NCBI GenBank assembly: GCA_964616165.1
Contig: CAZTTS010000004.1
Coordinates: 1-64,000 of the forward strand
Direction of reading: 5' to 3'
Origin: CAZCCM01 sp964616165
Lineage (GTDB): Bacteria; Bacillota; Clostridia; TANB77; CAG-508
Length of the DNA: 64,000 nucleotides
A program made the translations under genes and the position numbers. The notes beneath the pieces were generated by a model. That model was not told the DNA's origin and searched no databases. It saw only the letters and a list, made by a program, of their open reading frames with translations. This document shows, in pieces, positions 9,728 through 19,215 of the stretch. How positions within the stretch are numbered: the stretch's first letter is position 1; every line of letters begins with the position of its first letter.

Positions 9728-10180
9728 TTATTTTTTTATCCCCTTAACTAGTACTTTTAATTTGGTATTTATTCCTTCGTATAATTTTATTATTGCAATA
9801 TATACTCCTGGAGTTTGTACTTTATCTTCTAAACTTATATTCTTTTTATCAATATCTATATTTTCTTGTGTTTTAAGTGCTGTGGATATATCTGCTGTTG
9901 TAATTGTTCCAAATAATTTATCATTTTCTCCTACAACTGCTTCAATTTTAATGGTCATTTTAGCTAAATCTATTGATAATTGTTCTGCTTTTTCTCTTTG
10001 TTTTCCTTTTTCAAATTCTTTTGATTGTAATTGCCCTTGTAATTTTTGTAAATTAGCATCATTAGCAATAATAGCTTTATTTTGTCTAAACAAAAAATTC
10101 TTAGCATACCCATCTTTAACATCTAAAACATCATTTTTTCTTCCAACACCTTTAATATCTTCTAAAAGAATAACTTTCAT
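9728..10180 (-). CDS. rplI: 50S ribosomal protein L9
   Basis: Two-domain large-subunit protein binding 23S rRNA near L1. The 150-residue product has the signature MKVILLEDIKGVGRKNDVLDV, then KDGYAKNFLFRQNKAI (residues 22-37), the long connecting helix and a C-terminal domain. Length is normal. The ribosome-binding site GGAGG precedes the start. It lies 30 bp after the recoded end of gdpP (stop 10211-10213). If translation stayed in the zero frame, gdpP would instead end at 10269. Confidence 0.97.
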   Translation of the reverse strand: MKVILLEDIKGVGRKNDVLDVKDGYAKNFLFRQNKAIIANDANLQKLQGQLQSKEFEKGKQREKAEQLSIDLAKMTIKIEAVVGENDKLFGTITTADISTALKTQENIDIDKKNISLEDKVQTPGVYIAIIKLYEGINTKLKVLVKGIKK

Positions 10181-10210
10181 TTCTACCTCCAGAATTATAT
10201 TGTATATTTT

Positions 10211-12251
10211 TTATGATTTAATTTCTTCTAAATATTCATCTATAGTTTCTTTAACTTTATCTTTTGCTTCACCTATTGTCATATTCTCTAATTGAGTTCC
10301 TGCTCCAGTAATATGTCCTCCACCTCCGAAGCTTTTCCATAATTACTTGCACATTAATTGTTCCAATAGATCTTGCTGATATATTAATATCTTTACCATT
10401 TTTACCAATAACAATTGATGCTTTTATATTACTAAGATTTAGTAATTCATCAGCTGCTTTTGGAACTATAATACTAGAATCATCGCCTTCATATGTAGTT
10501 ATTGCTATATCTTCTTTATATATCTCTGTTTCTTTAATAACATCAGAAACAATCGAAAAAGAATCTAAATTTGATTGAAACCATTTTTTTACTTTAATAA
10601 TATCTACACCATATTTTCTTAAATGTGCAGCAGCTTCAAAAGTTCTAACACCAGTTTTAAAAGTAAAGTTTTTAGTATCTACCAATATTCCACCATAAAG
10701 ACTTTCTGCTTCAAAAGTAGGTAATTCTATTATTTTATCTGAATATTTAATAATTTCTGTTACTAATTCAGATGTAGATGAAGCATATACTTCATGGTAT
10801 TTTATGCTTACATTTTCTATATTATCTACAGATATTCTATGATGATCTACAACTATTATTTCTTTAAATTTATTTATTAATTCAGGAAATTCTGTATAGC
10901 TTTTTCTAAATGTATCAACAATAATTAAAACTGAATCATCCGCTATCTCTGCTTTAATTTCACTTAAAAGTTTGATTCCTTCTTTATATACTTCTGATTT
11001 CTTTAAATCATCTTCATATGAGCCAAGACCTAATGAATCTAATCTTGACACTATATATACATCGTCATTATATTCTTTGGCAAATCTATACATTCCTATT
11101 GAAGAACCAATTGCATCAATATCAGCATCTTTATGACTCATAATTATAACTGAAGAAGCACCATGTATTTTTTCTATAATAGCTCTAGATATAACTCTAG
11201 CTTTTACTCTTGTACGTTTTTCAACTTCAATTGTTTTTGCACCATAAAATCTATATTCATTATTTTCTTTAATAACAGCTTGATCTCCACCTCTACCTAA
11301 TACCATCTCTCTTAAATCAACTGTATTCCTGTAAATATCTTTTAAATTCTCTCCATCAGCATTAATAGCTATACTCAAAGTAAGACCATTTCTAGTATCA
11401 CTCTGTATATTCTTAACATTTTCTAAAACTTTAAATTTATCATCTCTTAAAAGTTGTAGTGATACTTTTTCAAATATACATAAAAATTCATTTAATTCTG
11501 TTTTTAAAACAATACCATTTTTTGAATTTGCCCAATCATAGATTTCTCTTTCTATTTCTGCCATTATTCTAGGCTTTTCAACAGGAGACAATTGTGCTAA
11601 TTCTTCATCATAATTATCTACTTCAACTAAGGCTAAAACTAATTTATCATCTTCATATTTATCCATAAGAGCATAAAGTTCTGTCCTATCTATAAATATT
11701 AGAGTAAGTATATATTCATCATCTTTAGAGTTTTTGCTTTTATCCTTCGCATAATCTCCACATATTTCATATGACTTGCCTTGAACTTTTATCGCTTTTT
11801 GAATTATGTGTTTTTGTTCTTTATTCTTATTTTCTTTATCTATATTTTCTTTCTCAAAACTTATAATTTCATCTTTTAGTTCTCTGATAATATTTTGAAG
11901 CTTTGATTCAACTTCTAAGTCTTCAATTTCACACAAGAACTTATTGCTCTTCCACAAAACCTTTCCATCTGTTTTTGCAATTATTAAAGGTAGTGGTGAA
12001 TTTAAAATAGTTGTTCTAGTAACAATATTAAAATCCTTAGCTATGCTTTCAATATATGAATGCATTTCATCAATTTGTTTTTTTGACATATATACTTCAA
12101 GTACAATTAAAATTACAAATACTGCAATTGAAGGCAGTATAAACTTAGTGTTTAATACCGAAAGATATATTAAGAGCATCAAAATAAATATTAAATATAA
12201 TTTATTTCTGAACTCTTTCCTTATATTTAAATCAAATTTGCCTTTAGCCAT
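10211..12251 (-). CDS. gdpP: Cyclic-di-AMP phosphodiesterase GdpP, with +1 shift at CGG
   Basis: Membrane phosphodiesterase that hydrolyses c-di-AMP to pApA. Two transmembrane helices lie near residues 15-52, then a PAS-like and a degenerate GGDEF domain. The DHH domain has HKDADIDAIGSS (about 373-384) and VVDHHR, followed by DHHA1. The zero frame ends in an anomalous tail (EKLRRWRTYYWSRNS..., stop 10269) in place of the required DHHA1 GGGGH motif. Skipping the C of the in-frame CGG at 10326-10328 (codon 642) gives EKLGGGGHITGAGTQ and a normal C-terminus ending at 10211, 679 residues in all. It has its own promoter and leads the gdpP-rplI-dnaB set. The same anomaly occurs in two other genes here. 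Confidence 0.93.
10326..10328 (-). promoter_or_regulatory. Putative +1 recoding site, CTT CGG A, in gdpP
   Basis: In-frame CGG codon 642. The family sequence resumes one base downstream with GGA GGT GGA GGA CAT (GGGGH). The P-site codon would be CTT, also the P-site codon of the classical prfB +1 shift. Confidence 0.7.
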
Positions 12252-12271
12252 AATTCTCCTATGTAAAAAAC

Positions 12272-12300
12272 ATTATACTAAAATTATTGGATAAAGTAAA
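12272..12300 (-). promoter_or_regulatory. Promoter of gdpP
   Basis: -35 TTTACT (12295-12300), 17-bp spacer, -10 TATAAT (12272-12277), about 20 bp before the ribosome-binding site of gdpP. Confidence 0.7.
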
Positions 12301-12324
12301 GAAATCTGATATTGTTAAAACTTT

Positions 12325-12354
12325 ATAAAAGAGCTGTTTTACCAGCTCTTTTAT
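12325..12354 (-). terminator. Intrinsic terminator after the DUF1836 gene
   Basis: 11-bp inverted repeat (ATAAAAGAGCT and AGCTCTTTTAT) with an 8-base loop, followed by T-rich sequence, 56 bp beyond the DUF1836 stop. Confidence 0.75.
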
Positions 12355-12409
12355 ATAAATATTATTTAAATTTTAATTATTTTATTTTAATTTTGACTTT
12401 ATATTTTTT

Positions 12410-13027
12410 TTAATTCAATTGTTCAAAATATTCTTCAACATAAATTTTATTTGCAATTGATAGTGTAATGTTTTTTAATAAAGTTTGTTCTTGTGTTTCT
12501 ATGATAAAATCTTCTTCTTCTATCTTTTCTTTTATTGCTAAAGCATCAATCTCATTATTCTCTAATAATTCTCTCTCTAAAAAAACATATCTTAAACTTT
12601 CTCTTAAAAGCCTAACAAAACTAGTATATGCTCTAGGAAGTGGTGCTGCTTGAACTGTTATTTCGAAAAGCTTTACAATTTCTTCTATTGTATATATTTG
12701 TTTTAACAATGAGATTACTGTAAGCTTTGCTATTTGAACTCTGTCATATTTTTTGTTTTCTGGTGGATCTATTAAGCCTTTTTTTACATAATTATTAATC
12801 ATAGCAGGAGTTATAAAACTTTTAGTAAAATCGATGTTTTTCCCTAAAATGATATTCCCTGATAAAGATTCATTAATAATTTGAACTACCTGTTCAGAAT
12901 ATAAATTAATATCTGGTATTAATTCCCATTTTGCAAGATTTAAATAAACACCAAATTCACTATATTCTTCTTCATTATTATTTTCTAATTCATCTGAATT
13001 TACTAAATTATTATTTAATTCTTCCAT
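12410..13027 (-). CDS. DUF1836 family protein (MerR-like putative regulator)
   Basis: The 205-residue product has an acidic N-terminus (residues 1-22) and then the DUF1836 core: TKSFITPAMINNYVKKGLIDPP near 86-107, YDRVQIAKLTVISLLKQIY near 112-130, and IEEIVKLFE. These resemble the helix-turn-helix and wing of MerR-type DNA-binding domains. The family is common in Clostridia and is thought to be regulatory. It is transcribed divergently from the acyl-CoA synthetase at 13202, and the two promoters abut at a palindromic pair of -35 boxes. This makes it a natural candidate regulator of that pair, though the target is an inference. Confidence 0.85.
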   Translation of the reverse strand: MEELNNNLVNSDELENNNEEEYSEFGVYLNLAKWELIPDINLYSEQVVQIINESLSGNIILGKNIDFTKSFITPAMINNYVKKGLIDPPENKKYDRVQIAKLTVISLLKQIYTIEEIVKLFEITVQAAPLPRAYTSFVRLLRESLRYVFLERELLENNEIDALAIKEKIEEEDFIIETQEQTLLKNITLSIANKIYVEEYFEQLN

Positions 13028-13107
13028 TTTTCTTCCTTTCTTATTTAAAAAATATTAATCAATATTCTTTAAATGCTTAATTCTACGCTTTCTTACTTAT
13101 TAATAAT

Positions 13108-13136
13108 ACTATATATGAATGTAGATTGCTTGTCAA
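13108..13136 (-). promoter_or_regulatory. Promoter of the DUF1836 gene
   Basis: -35 TTGACA (13131-13136), 17-bp spacer, -10 TATAGT (13108-13113). Its -35 box is separated by a single base from the -35 box of the divergent promoter. Confidence 0.75.
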
Positions 13137-13137
13137 G

Positions 13138-13166
13138 TTGACATTATGTTATAGGTTTGTTAATCT
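13138..13166 (+). promoter_or_regulatory. Promoter of the acyl-CoA synthetase/hemolysin III pair
   Basis: -35 TTGACA (13138-13143), 17-bp spacer, -10 TAATCT (13161-13166). With the divergent promoter it forms the 13-bp palindrome TGTCAAGTTGACA. Confidence 0.7.
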
Positions 13167-13201
13167 AATATCTATAACTAGATAAAAGGAGTATTTAATT
13201 T

Positions 13202-14974
13202 ATGAACAAAGAAAAAATAAAAGAAAATATAAGGAAAGAAAGCTTTACAGAATTCTATACTGAAGCTTTTAATAAATATGCAGATAATATTGCATTTATA
13301 TACAAGCCAGATGGTCATACAGATAAAAGTAGGTATATAGAAAAAACTTTTAAAGATTTTCATAGAGATAGATTAGTTTTAAAACAATTTTTAAAAGATA
13401 ATAATTATACTGACAAAAAAATTGCAATAACTGGTAGAAATTCATATGTATGGGAAGTAGCAGTTGGTTCTGTCCTATCTTCTGATAATATTGCAGTACC
13501 ATTAGATAAAGAACTTCAAATCGCAGAATTAAAACAGTCACTTGAAAGAAGTGAAGTAGATGCACTTTTTTATGATAAAAGATATGAAGAAATAATATTA
13601 GAAGCTACCAAAGATATGCAAAATTTAAATGTATATACTTTTGATAGCATTCAAAAGCTATTTGATGATAATAAGATTCCTTTAGAAGAACTTATTCTAA
13701 AGGAAGAAAAAGAAAAAAAGGGTAGAGATGATTTAAAAATGTTGCTTTTTACTTCTGGAACGACATCTCTTTCTAAAATGGTTATGTTATCACGTGATAA
13801 TTTATTAACTAATATTTATGATATTGCTGATAAAGAAAAACTATATACTACTGATACAACCATTTCTTTACTTCCACTTCATCATGTATTTGGTTTAGTT
13901 GGATCTTTATTTTTACTACATCTTGGAGTAAAAACAGCCTTTTCTGATGGATTAAGATATGTAGCTCAAAATTTAGAAGAATACAAAGTTTCAGTATTTA
14001 TTGGTGTTCCATTATTAGTTGAGGGTATGTATAATAAAATAGTTGCAACAGCAAAAAAGACTGGCAAATGGAAAATACTTAAAATATTAATTAAAGTATC
14101 TAATTTTTTAAGGAAATTAGGCATTGATATTAGAAGAAAATTATTTAAATCAGTTATAGATGGTCTTGGTGGACATATGCGCTTTATAATATCAGCTGCA
14201 GCTTCATTAGATCCTGATGTTTTAAATTTCTTTAATAATATAGGAGTCTTTACAATTCAAGGTTATGGTCTTACAGAAACTTCTCCTGTTTTAACAGCTG
14301 AAACTGAAGAACAACAATTGCCTGGTTCTGTTGGTATTACAATGGAACATACAGAAGTTAAAATAGATAAAGAGGCATTATATAATTTCTATATTGAAAG
14401 CCTTGGCTTTAACGAAAATGATCCAGGCTTACAAGAAGTAATTAATGGTAAAGAAGGAGAAATCATTGTAAAAGGTAGAAATATCACTCAAGGATATTAT
14501 AAAGATCCAGAAAAAACAAAAGAAGCTTTTACAGAAGATGGTTGGTTTAAAACTGGGGACATAGGATATATGAAAGGTGACTTTTTATTTATAACTGGTA
14601 GAATTAAAGATATGATTGTGCTACCTAATGGTAAAAAAGCTTTCCCAGAAGAAATGGAATTCTTGTTCCATGAAATGGAAGGTGTTATAGAGCCATTTGT
14701 GTTCGGAAGTGATAAAAACTTAGGATTTGGTACTGGAGGAGAAACAAAAATATATGTAGCAATATTTTATGATAAAGAGTTTTTCCAAGGTAGAGGCAAA
14801 GATGATATTCAAAGATATTTTGCAGAAGAAGTTAAAAAGATTAATAGAACTTTTCCAAAATATAAATATATTAGAGGTGTTTTCCTTTATGATAATGAAT
14901 TTATAAAAACAACAACCAAAAAAATTAAGAGAAATATAGAGAAAGATAAAATTGAGGAAATATATTCGAAATGA
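13202..14974 (+). CDS. AMP-binding acyl-CoA synthetase-like enzyme
   Basis: Adenylate-forming enzyme of the long-chain fatty-acyl-CoA ligase type, expected to activate a carboxylic acid with ATP. The 590-residue product has the P-loop-like motif LLFTSGTTSLSK (about 180-191) and GYGLTETSPV (about 355-364). It also has GWFKTGDIGY and ITGRIKDMIVLPNGKKAFPEE, and ends with the C-terminal catalytic Lys region KTTTKKIKRNIE. The substrate cannot be read from sequence. The stop overlaps the start of the hemolysin III gene by 4 bp, so the two are translationally coupled. A paralogue lies at 53683-55428. Confidence 0.9.
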   Translation: MNKEKIKENIRKESFTEFYTEAFNKYADNIAFIYKPDGHTDKSRYIEKTFKDFHRDRLVLKQFLKDNNYTDKKIAITGRNSYVWEVAVGSVLSSDNIAVPLDKELQIAELKQSLERSEVDALFYDKRYEEIILEATKDMQNLNVYTFDSIQKLFDDNKIPLEELILKEEKEKKGRDDLKMLLFTSGTTSLSKMVMLSRDNLLTNIYDIADKEKLYTTDTTISLLPLHHVFGLVGSLFLLHLGVKTAFSDGLRYVAQNLEEYKVSVFIGVPLLVEGMYNKIVATAKKTGKWKILKILIKVSNFLRKLGIDIRRKLFKSVIDGLGGHMRFIISAAASLDPDVLNFFNNIGVFTIQGYGLTETSPVLTAETEEQQLPGSVGITMEHTEVKIDKEALYNFYIESLGFNENDPGLQEVINGKEGEIIVKGRNITQGYYKDPEKTKEAFTEDGWFKTGDIGYMKGDFLFITGRIKDMIVLPNGKKAFPEEMEFLFHEMEGVIEPFVFGSDKNLGFGTGGETKIYVAIFYDKEFFQGRGKDDIQRYFAEEVKKINRTFPKYKYIRGVFLYDNEFIKTTTKKIKRNIEKDKIEEIYSK

Positions 14975-15831
14975 ATAATTTAAAACTTAAATACAAAGAA
15001 AACAAAAAAAGTCTGAAGCTAAAATACAAAACAAATAAAAAGGATTCTAAAACTAAATATAAAAACAAAAAGCAATCTTTAAAAAAAGAATATAAAAGCA
15101 GTAAAAGTAATATAAGTAATAAGTCAAAAAATTCAAATCTTAATTTGAATACTAATAATAAAGAGATTGAAGAAAGAACAGAACTCCCTAGATATAGCAA
15201 AGGAGAAGAAATCTTTAATATGGTTTCACATATAGTTGGTGGAGCTTTAGGTGTCTCAGCTCTTATTGTTACTTTAATTTTATCCATTACTAAACATGGT
15301 GGAATTGTAATTTTCGCTTCAATTATATATTCTTTATCAATGCTTACTCTTTATACAATGTCTAGTATATATCATGGACTTAGTTCCAGACTCCAAAAAG
15401 CAAAAAATGTATTTAGAAAATTTGACTATATTTCTATTTTTTTATTAATTGCGGGCTCATATACAATCTTTCTATTAACAGTATTAAGGTCTACTGACCC
15501 CAAAGCTGCTTGGACATTATTTGGAATAATTTGGGGTGCAACTATTATGGGAACAATTCTAAATGCAATTAATGTTAAGAAATTTATTGTGCTTTCAAAT
15601 ATAGCCTTTATTATAATGGGTTGGTCAATACTATGGAGAGTCAAAGTAATTAAAGAACTAATGCACCCTACGGGTTTCTTGTTTCTAGTCCTAGGTGGAA
15701 TTGCATACACTTTAGGAGTAATATTTTATATTGTAGGGAAAAAAGTTAAATATATGCATTCCATCTTTCATTTGTTTATTGTAGCTGGTTCTATTTTCCA
15801 CTTTATATCAATAGTTGGATATGTATTGTAA
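14971..15831 (+). CDS. Hemolysin III (PAQR) family membrane protein
   Basis: The 286-residue product has an unusually Lys/Ser-rich, highly basic N-terminal region of about 70 residues. Seven predicted transmembrane helices follow. Family motifs are NMVSHIVGGALG (about 81-92), SSIYHGLS (about 130-137) and the C-terminal HSIFHLFIVAGSIFHF with the conserved His residues of the PAQR metal site. Most family members are about 210-220 residues, so the basic extension is an addition. Function is unproven; the family includes putative hydrolases and haemolysin III. Coupled by overlap with the acyl-CoA synthetase upstream, suggesting a joint lipid-related role. Confidence 0.9.
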   Translation: MNNLKLKYKENKKSLKLKYKTNKKDSKTKYKNKKQSLKKEYKSSKSNISNKSKNSNLNLNTNNKEIEERTELPRYSKGEEIFNMVSHIVGGALGVSALIVTLILSITKHGGIVIFASIIYSLSMLTLYTMSSIYHGLSSRLQKAKNVFRKFDYISIFLLIAGSYTIFLLTVLRSTDPKAAWTLFGIIWGATIMGTILNAINVKKFIVLSNIAFIIMGWSILWRVKVIKELMHPTGFLFLVLGGIAYTLGVIFYIVGKKVKYMHSIFHLFIVAGSIFHFISIVGYVL

Positions 15832-15886
15832 AATAAGCTAATACAATTAATGTCTAAAAGAAAAAAAATATTTATTCATAAAATAA

Positions 15887-15920
15887 AAAACATTACTATA
15901 ATAGTAATGTTTTATTTTTT
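15887..15920 (+). terminator. Intrinsic terminator between convergent genes
   Basis: Stem CATTACTAT / ATAGTAATG followed by TTTTATTTTTTT on the plus strand and T-rich on the other. It can serve the hemolysin III gene and the convergent M23 peptidase gene. Confidence 0.8.
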
Positions 15921-15949
15921 TATAAAATTTTATATATATTTATATATAC

Positions 15950-17158
15950 TTAATGCCCTTTTAAATATGGTAATGGATCAATCCTGTAAGACCCACTATA
16001 ACGATATGGTTGATACGGATATTTTACAAGTTCAAAATGTAAATGTTGCCCATAACTGTATCCTGTATCCCCCATAGTCATAATTTGTTGGCCTCTTTTT
16101 ACTGTTTGTCCAGGAGAAACTATAACTGAACCTTTTTTACCATGTGCATACATTGTAAACCAACCTTCACCATGATCTATAACCACATAATTCCCATATT
16201 GATAAACAGAGCTATAACCTGCTATATTATTTCTAATTTCAACTACAGTTCCAGCATTAGACGCTACAATTGGTTGATATCCACCACCTGCTATATCTAA
16301 TCCCTTATGACTTGAAGTAGAATATTCATAATATTCACCAAAATATGTAGTAATAGCAGAAGCATTAGGAGCTGGCCATCCAAACTCACCACCAACATAA
16401 ACTGTATTTCCTACATAATGTGCCATTTCTCTTTCAATTTGTCTTTCTGCTGCTCTTCTTTTTTCTTCTAAGTCCTCTATTTTACTTAAAACATCTTTCT
16501 CTTTTCTATTTAATTTAGCAACATCATTTTCTTTCAATTTCATAAGGGTCTGTTGAGTAGCTTTAGATTTCTTAACTCTGTCTTGAGATTCTGTTAATAC
16601 TTTTTCTTTTGAGTCTAATTCTTTTTTTAACACTTCTATTTTTCTTTTATTTCTAGAAGATTCACTCAGTATTTCATTATCTAGTTTAGATAGCTCTTGA
16701 AGCATATAATAATTAGCTAAAAAGTCCATAAGGCCATTTGATTTTAATAGTATTTCCCAACTAGTATATTGTCCTGATTCATACATAAAAGTAAGTCGTT
16801 TTTTTACTAAAACTTCTTGTTTTGCATAATTTTCTTCTTGAGTCTTTAAGTCTTCTGATATATTTTCTATTTCTTTTTGTGTTCCTTCTATTTCTTGACC
16901 TAATTTTTCTATTTCTTCATTTTTTTCTTCAATTTGCACTTGTAATTCATTAATAGCCTCTAAATTTTTAGTCATTTCTGATTTAATATATTTTTGATCA
17001 CCTTTTGCTGCTTCGATTTCTTTTTCTAGTCTAGCTTTTTTTTGCTTTGCCGTTTCAGCATATGCAATAGGAACAGTACTACTAAAAATTATTATTAATA
17101 AAATAATTGTTAATAGTATTTTATTGCTTATAGATTTAATATAATTATTTTTAATCAT
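15950..17158 (-). CDS. Murein hydrolase with coiled coil and M23 peptidase domain
   Basis: Exported cell-wall enzyme or activator of the EnvC/PcsB type. The 402-residue product has an N-terminal signal/transmembrane segment (about 10-33, ILLTIILLIIIFSSTVPIAYA) and a long coiled coil (about 36-245). The C-terminal LytM/M23 domain carries the zinc ligands in SSHKGLDIAG (His and Asp) and in YGQHLHFEL (HxH), plus MYAHG. All M23 ligands appear present, so it could be an active endopeptidase. Monocistronic, with its own promoter and convergent with the hemolysin III gene. Confidence 0.93.
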   Translation of the reverse strand: MIKNNYIKSISNKILLTIILLIIIFSSTVPIAYAETAKQKKARLEKEIEAAKGDQKYIKSEMTKNLEAINELQVQIEEKNEEIEKLGQEIEGTQKEIENISEDLKTQEENYAKQEVLVKKRLTFMYESGQYTSWEILLKSNGLMDFLANYYMLQELSKLDNEILSESSRNKRKIEVLKKELDSKEKVLTESQDRVKKSKATQQTLMKLKENDVAKLNRKEKDVLSKIEDLEEKRRAAERQIEREMAHYVGNTVYVGGEFGWPAPNASAITTYFGEYYEYSTSSHKGLDIAGGGYQPIVASNAGTVVEIRNNIAGYSSVYQYGNYVVIDHGEGWFTMYAHGKKGSVIVSPGQTVKRGQQIMTMGDTGYSYGQHLHFELVKYPYQPYRYSGSYRIDPLPYLKGH

Positions 17159-17206
17159 CTTGCTCCTCTACATCAAAAATTCTGCATAAATATTTTGTGT
17201 ATTTAC

Positions 17207-17236
17207 ATTATAATATTAAAACATTACTTTTTGCAA
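17207..17236 (-). promoter_or_regulatory. Probable promoter of the M23 peptidase gene
   Basis: -35 TTGCAA (17231-17236), 18-bp spacer, -10 TATAAT (17207-17212), about 50 bp upstream of the start. Confidence 0.55.
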
Positions 17237-17307
17237 TCCTTTTTGGTTATTTAATAATTTTAATATCTCTGTGTTACATATGTAATAAACATTTAATATT
17301 AAAATCA

Positions 17308-17336
17308 TTGAATTTTAGACTTCAAAACTATAACAT
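17308..17336 (+). promoter_or_regulatory. Possible promoter of the 17361 gene
   Basis: -35 TTGAAT (17308-17313) with a weak -10 TAACAT (17331-17336) at 17 bp. The start codon follows 24 bp later. Confidence 0.4.
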
Positions 17337-17360
17337 AATAGTATACAGAGGAACTACGCA

Positions 17361-19190
17361 ATGATTAGTGAAATAAAAATAATTCGCAAAAATGAACTAG
17401 ATACTTTAATTAAGCAAAGCGAACAAGATATCAGGGATATTCAAGAGAACCAATTAGAAGCTTTATTAAAAGAAAGATCAAGATTAACATCTCCTGACAT
17501 TGTTCGTAATTTCACTTGGTTCCAAAAATATGTTACTCAAAGAAAACAATACCAAGAATACACACAGGAAGCAATTGATAATAAGGCTAGGATTCCAATT
17601 GTAGAAGAAAATATTGCTTTTTGCGAAAATAAAATAGCTGATGCTAAACAAAATATTGGAAATGCAAACAGAAAAATTATAAGATTCCAAGCTGCTAATT
17701 CTTTAGATGAACTTGAAATTGATGGTTTTAGGGAAGCTGTTGAACTATTAAAAAAACATGATAAACCATTAGTTTTAGAAAAAGGTGATAGTCTTTATCC
17801 TCAAGTTCCTGCAAACTTTAGAGAAATATCCGATTTTTGTTTTATATATAAAACAGATGAATTACCTTCTACTCCAGAATTTCTATCTAAATATGAAACA
17901 GGAGGTAGCACACAAACAGAAGTTATATTTGGAGAAACTTTTCAATCATTATCTGTTGATAATTGGGGAAGAACTGTTCACGGAACAATTAATTGTCTTA
18001 ATCATGATATCCAATCTAAATATGCAATCTTATCTCCTTTTGCAAATTTGGATAAAACAAAACTTATTTCAGCAATGCCAAATAATTGTTTTTTTGACTC
18101 ATCATTCCCTATTCCAGAAGGATCATATATATTAATCCCAGAAAGCGAATTAGAGCTTGTAAGTGAGGAGTTGCAGAATCATCCAGGGTTGACTATTATT
18201 GGATACAGCGATGATATTGGTAAAAGCGAAAACGCTTTAACTCTAAACCGTACTCTTTCAATGCTTATGAACAATTTAGGTTATGTTGAACAAGAATTAA
18301 TACCATCTGGTTGGGATAATACTAAAAACTTTCATGACTTTCAATCAATAGTCGAACCAACTCTAGATGATGAGTGTAAAATAGATTTAAGTGACGTTGT
18401 AGAAGATACAAAAAATTTCCCTTTTGAGTTAAATAGATTTTTGCCTTTTAGAACAACTAAATATCTTACAGAAAATTCAAAAATTAAAAAGAAACATTGT
18501 TTTGCAAAAGCTTTAGAGTATTTGTATGAAAATATAGATGATTTTAATGTTGGTGAAAAGAAATTAAAAACTAAGACTGTTGTTGAGTATGATACTGAAG
18601 CTTTAAAGTCTGATCCAAAAGATAAATCAACTGAAAAAGTTGATGACGTTTTTAAAGACTTTATTGAAGCCCTTCGTTCTAAAGATGTTAAAACAATCGA
18701 TGAATATTTATCATATGTTGATAAAGGATATATTCCAAATAAAGAGGTATTTAGAGATGAATTATTAAAATCTACTTCAAGATTAAAGAATGATGGGCCA
18801 ATAAGAAATGCTTTATTCTCTAATCTTTTTGGAAGATTTATGCACTTAGAATTAGAACAAGAACTTGAAGAATTAGAAGCAGAAGTAGAGCAATCTATTC
18901 CTGATATACCTAAGGTTCCTGAAATAAAAGAAAATACACCAACAAAAGCAAGAATAAATGAATTTGGTGAAATTATAAGAGAATCTAAAACAGAAGAACA
19001 AGAAGAAACAAAAGAAGAAAAAGCGCCAGAACTTAAAGACGAAATAGAAGAAATTACAGATACACCTAGTAATGAAATTAAAGATAAAGAAAAGGAAAAA
19101 ATCATCGAAAACTTACAAAAAATTGAAGAAGAAATTGAAGACGATTTTGAAATTATAATAGAACCTAGAAGCGATGATTTTGAAAAATAA
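17361..19190 (+). CDS. Unrecognised 609-residue protein, coiled-coil N-terminus and acidic C-terminus
   Basis: I do not recognise a family. Residues 1-115 are helical and charged, suggesting a coiled coil. Residues 120-360 look like a globular alpha/beta domain (segments SLSVDNWGRTVHGTINCLN and HPGLTIIGYSDDIGKS). Residues 360-510 are mixed, and residues 520-609 are very Glu-rich and low in complexity. There is no signal peptide or transmembrane helix, so it is probably cytoplasmic. A second gene with a pilin-like N-terminus starts 25 bp downstream, and the two probably form an operon. The pair lies between housekeeping genes and looks accessory. Confidence 0.75.
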   Translation: MISEIKIIRKNELDTLIKQSEQDIRDIQENQLEALLKERSRLTSPDIVRNFTWFQKYVTQRKQYQEYTQEAIDNKARIPIVEENIAFCENKIADAKQNIGNANRKIIRFQAANSLDELEIDGFREAVELLKKHDKPLVLEKGDSLYPQVPANFREISDFCFIYKTDELPSTPEFLSKYETGGSTQTEVIFGETFQSLSVDNWGRTVHGTINCLNHDIQSKYAILSPFANLDKTKLISAMPNNCFFDSSFPIPEGSYILIPESELELVSEELQNHPGLTIIGYSDDIGKSENALTLNRTLSMLMNNLGYVEQELIPSGWDNTKNFHDFQSIVEPTLDDECKIDLSDVVEDTKNFPFELNRFLPFRTTKYLTENSKIKKKHCFAKALEYLYENIDDFNVGEKKLKTKTVVEYDTEALKSDPKDKSTEKVDDVFKDFIEALRSKDVKTIDEYLSYVDKGYIPNKEVFRDELLKSTSRLKNDGPIRNALFSNLFGRFMHLELEQELEELEAEVEQSIPDIPKVPEIKENTPTKARINEFGEIIRESKTEEQEETKEEKAPELKDEIEEITDTPSNEIKDKEKEKIIENLQKIEEEIEDDFEIIIEPRSDDFEK

Positions 19191-19215
19191 AATATAATAC
19201 AAAGGAATTATGCAA

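Noticed and set aside
10269..10330. Zero-frame gdpP C-terminus (RRWRTYYWSRNSIREYDNR) as a natural variant tail
   Set aside because: The +1 frame restores the DHHA1 GGGGH motif and a family-like tail exactly at the break, which a chance alternative frame would not do.
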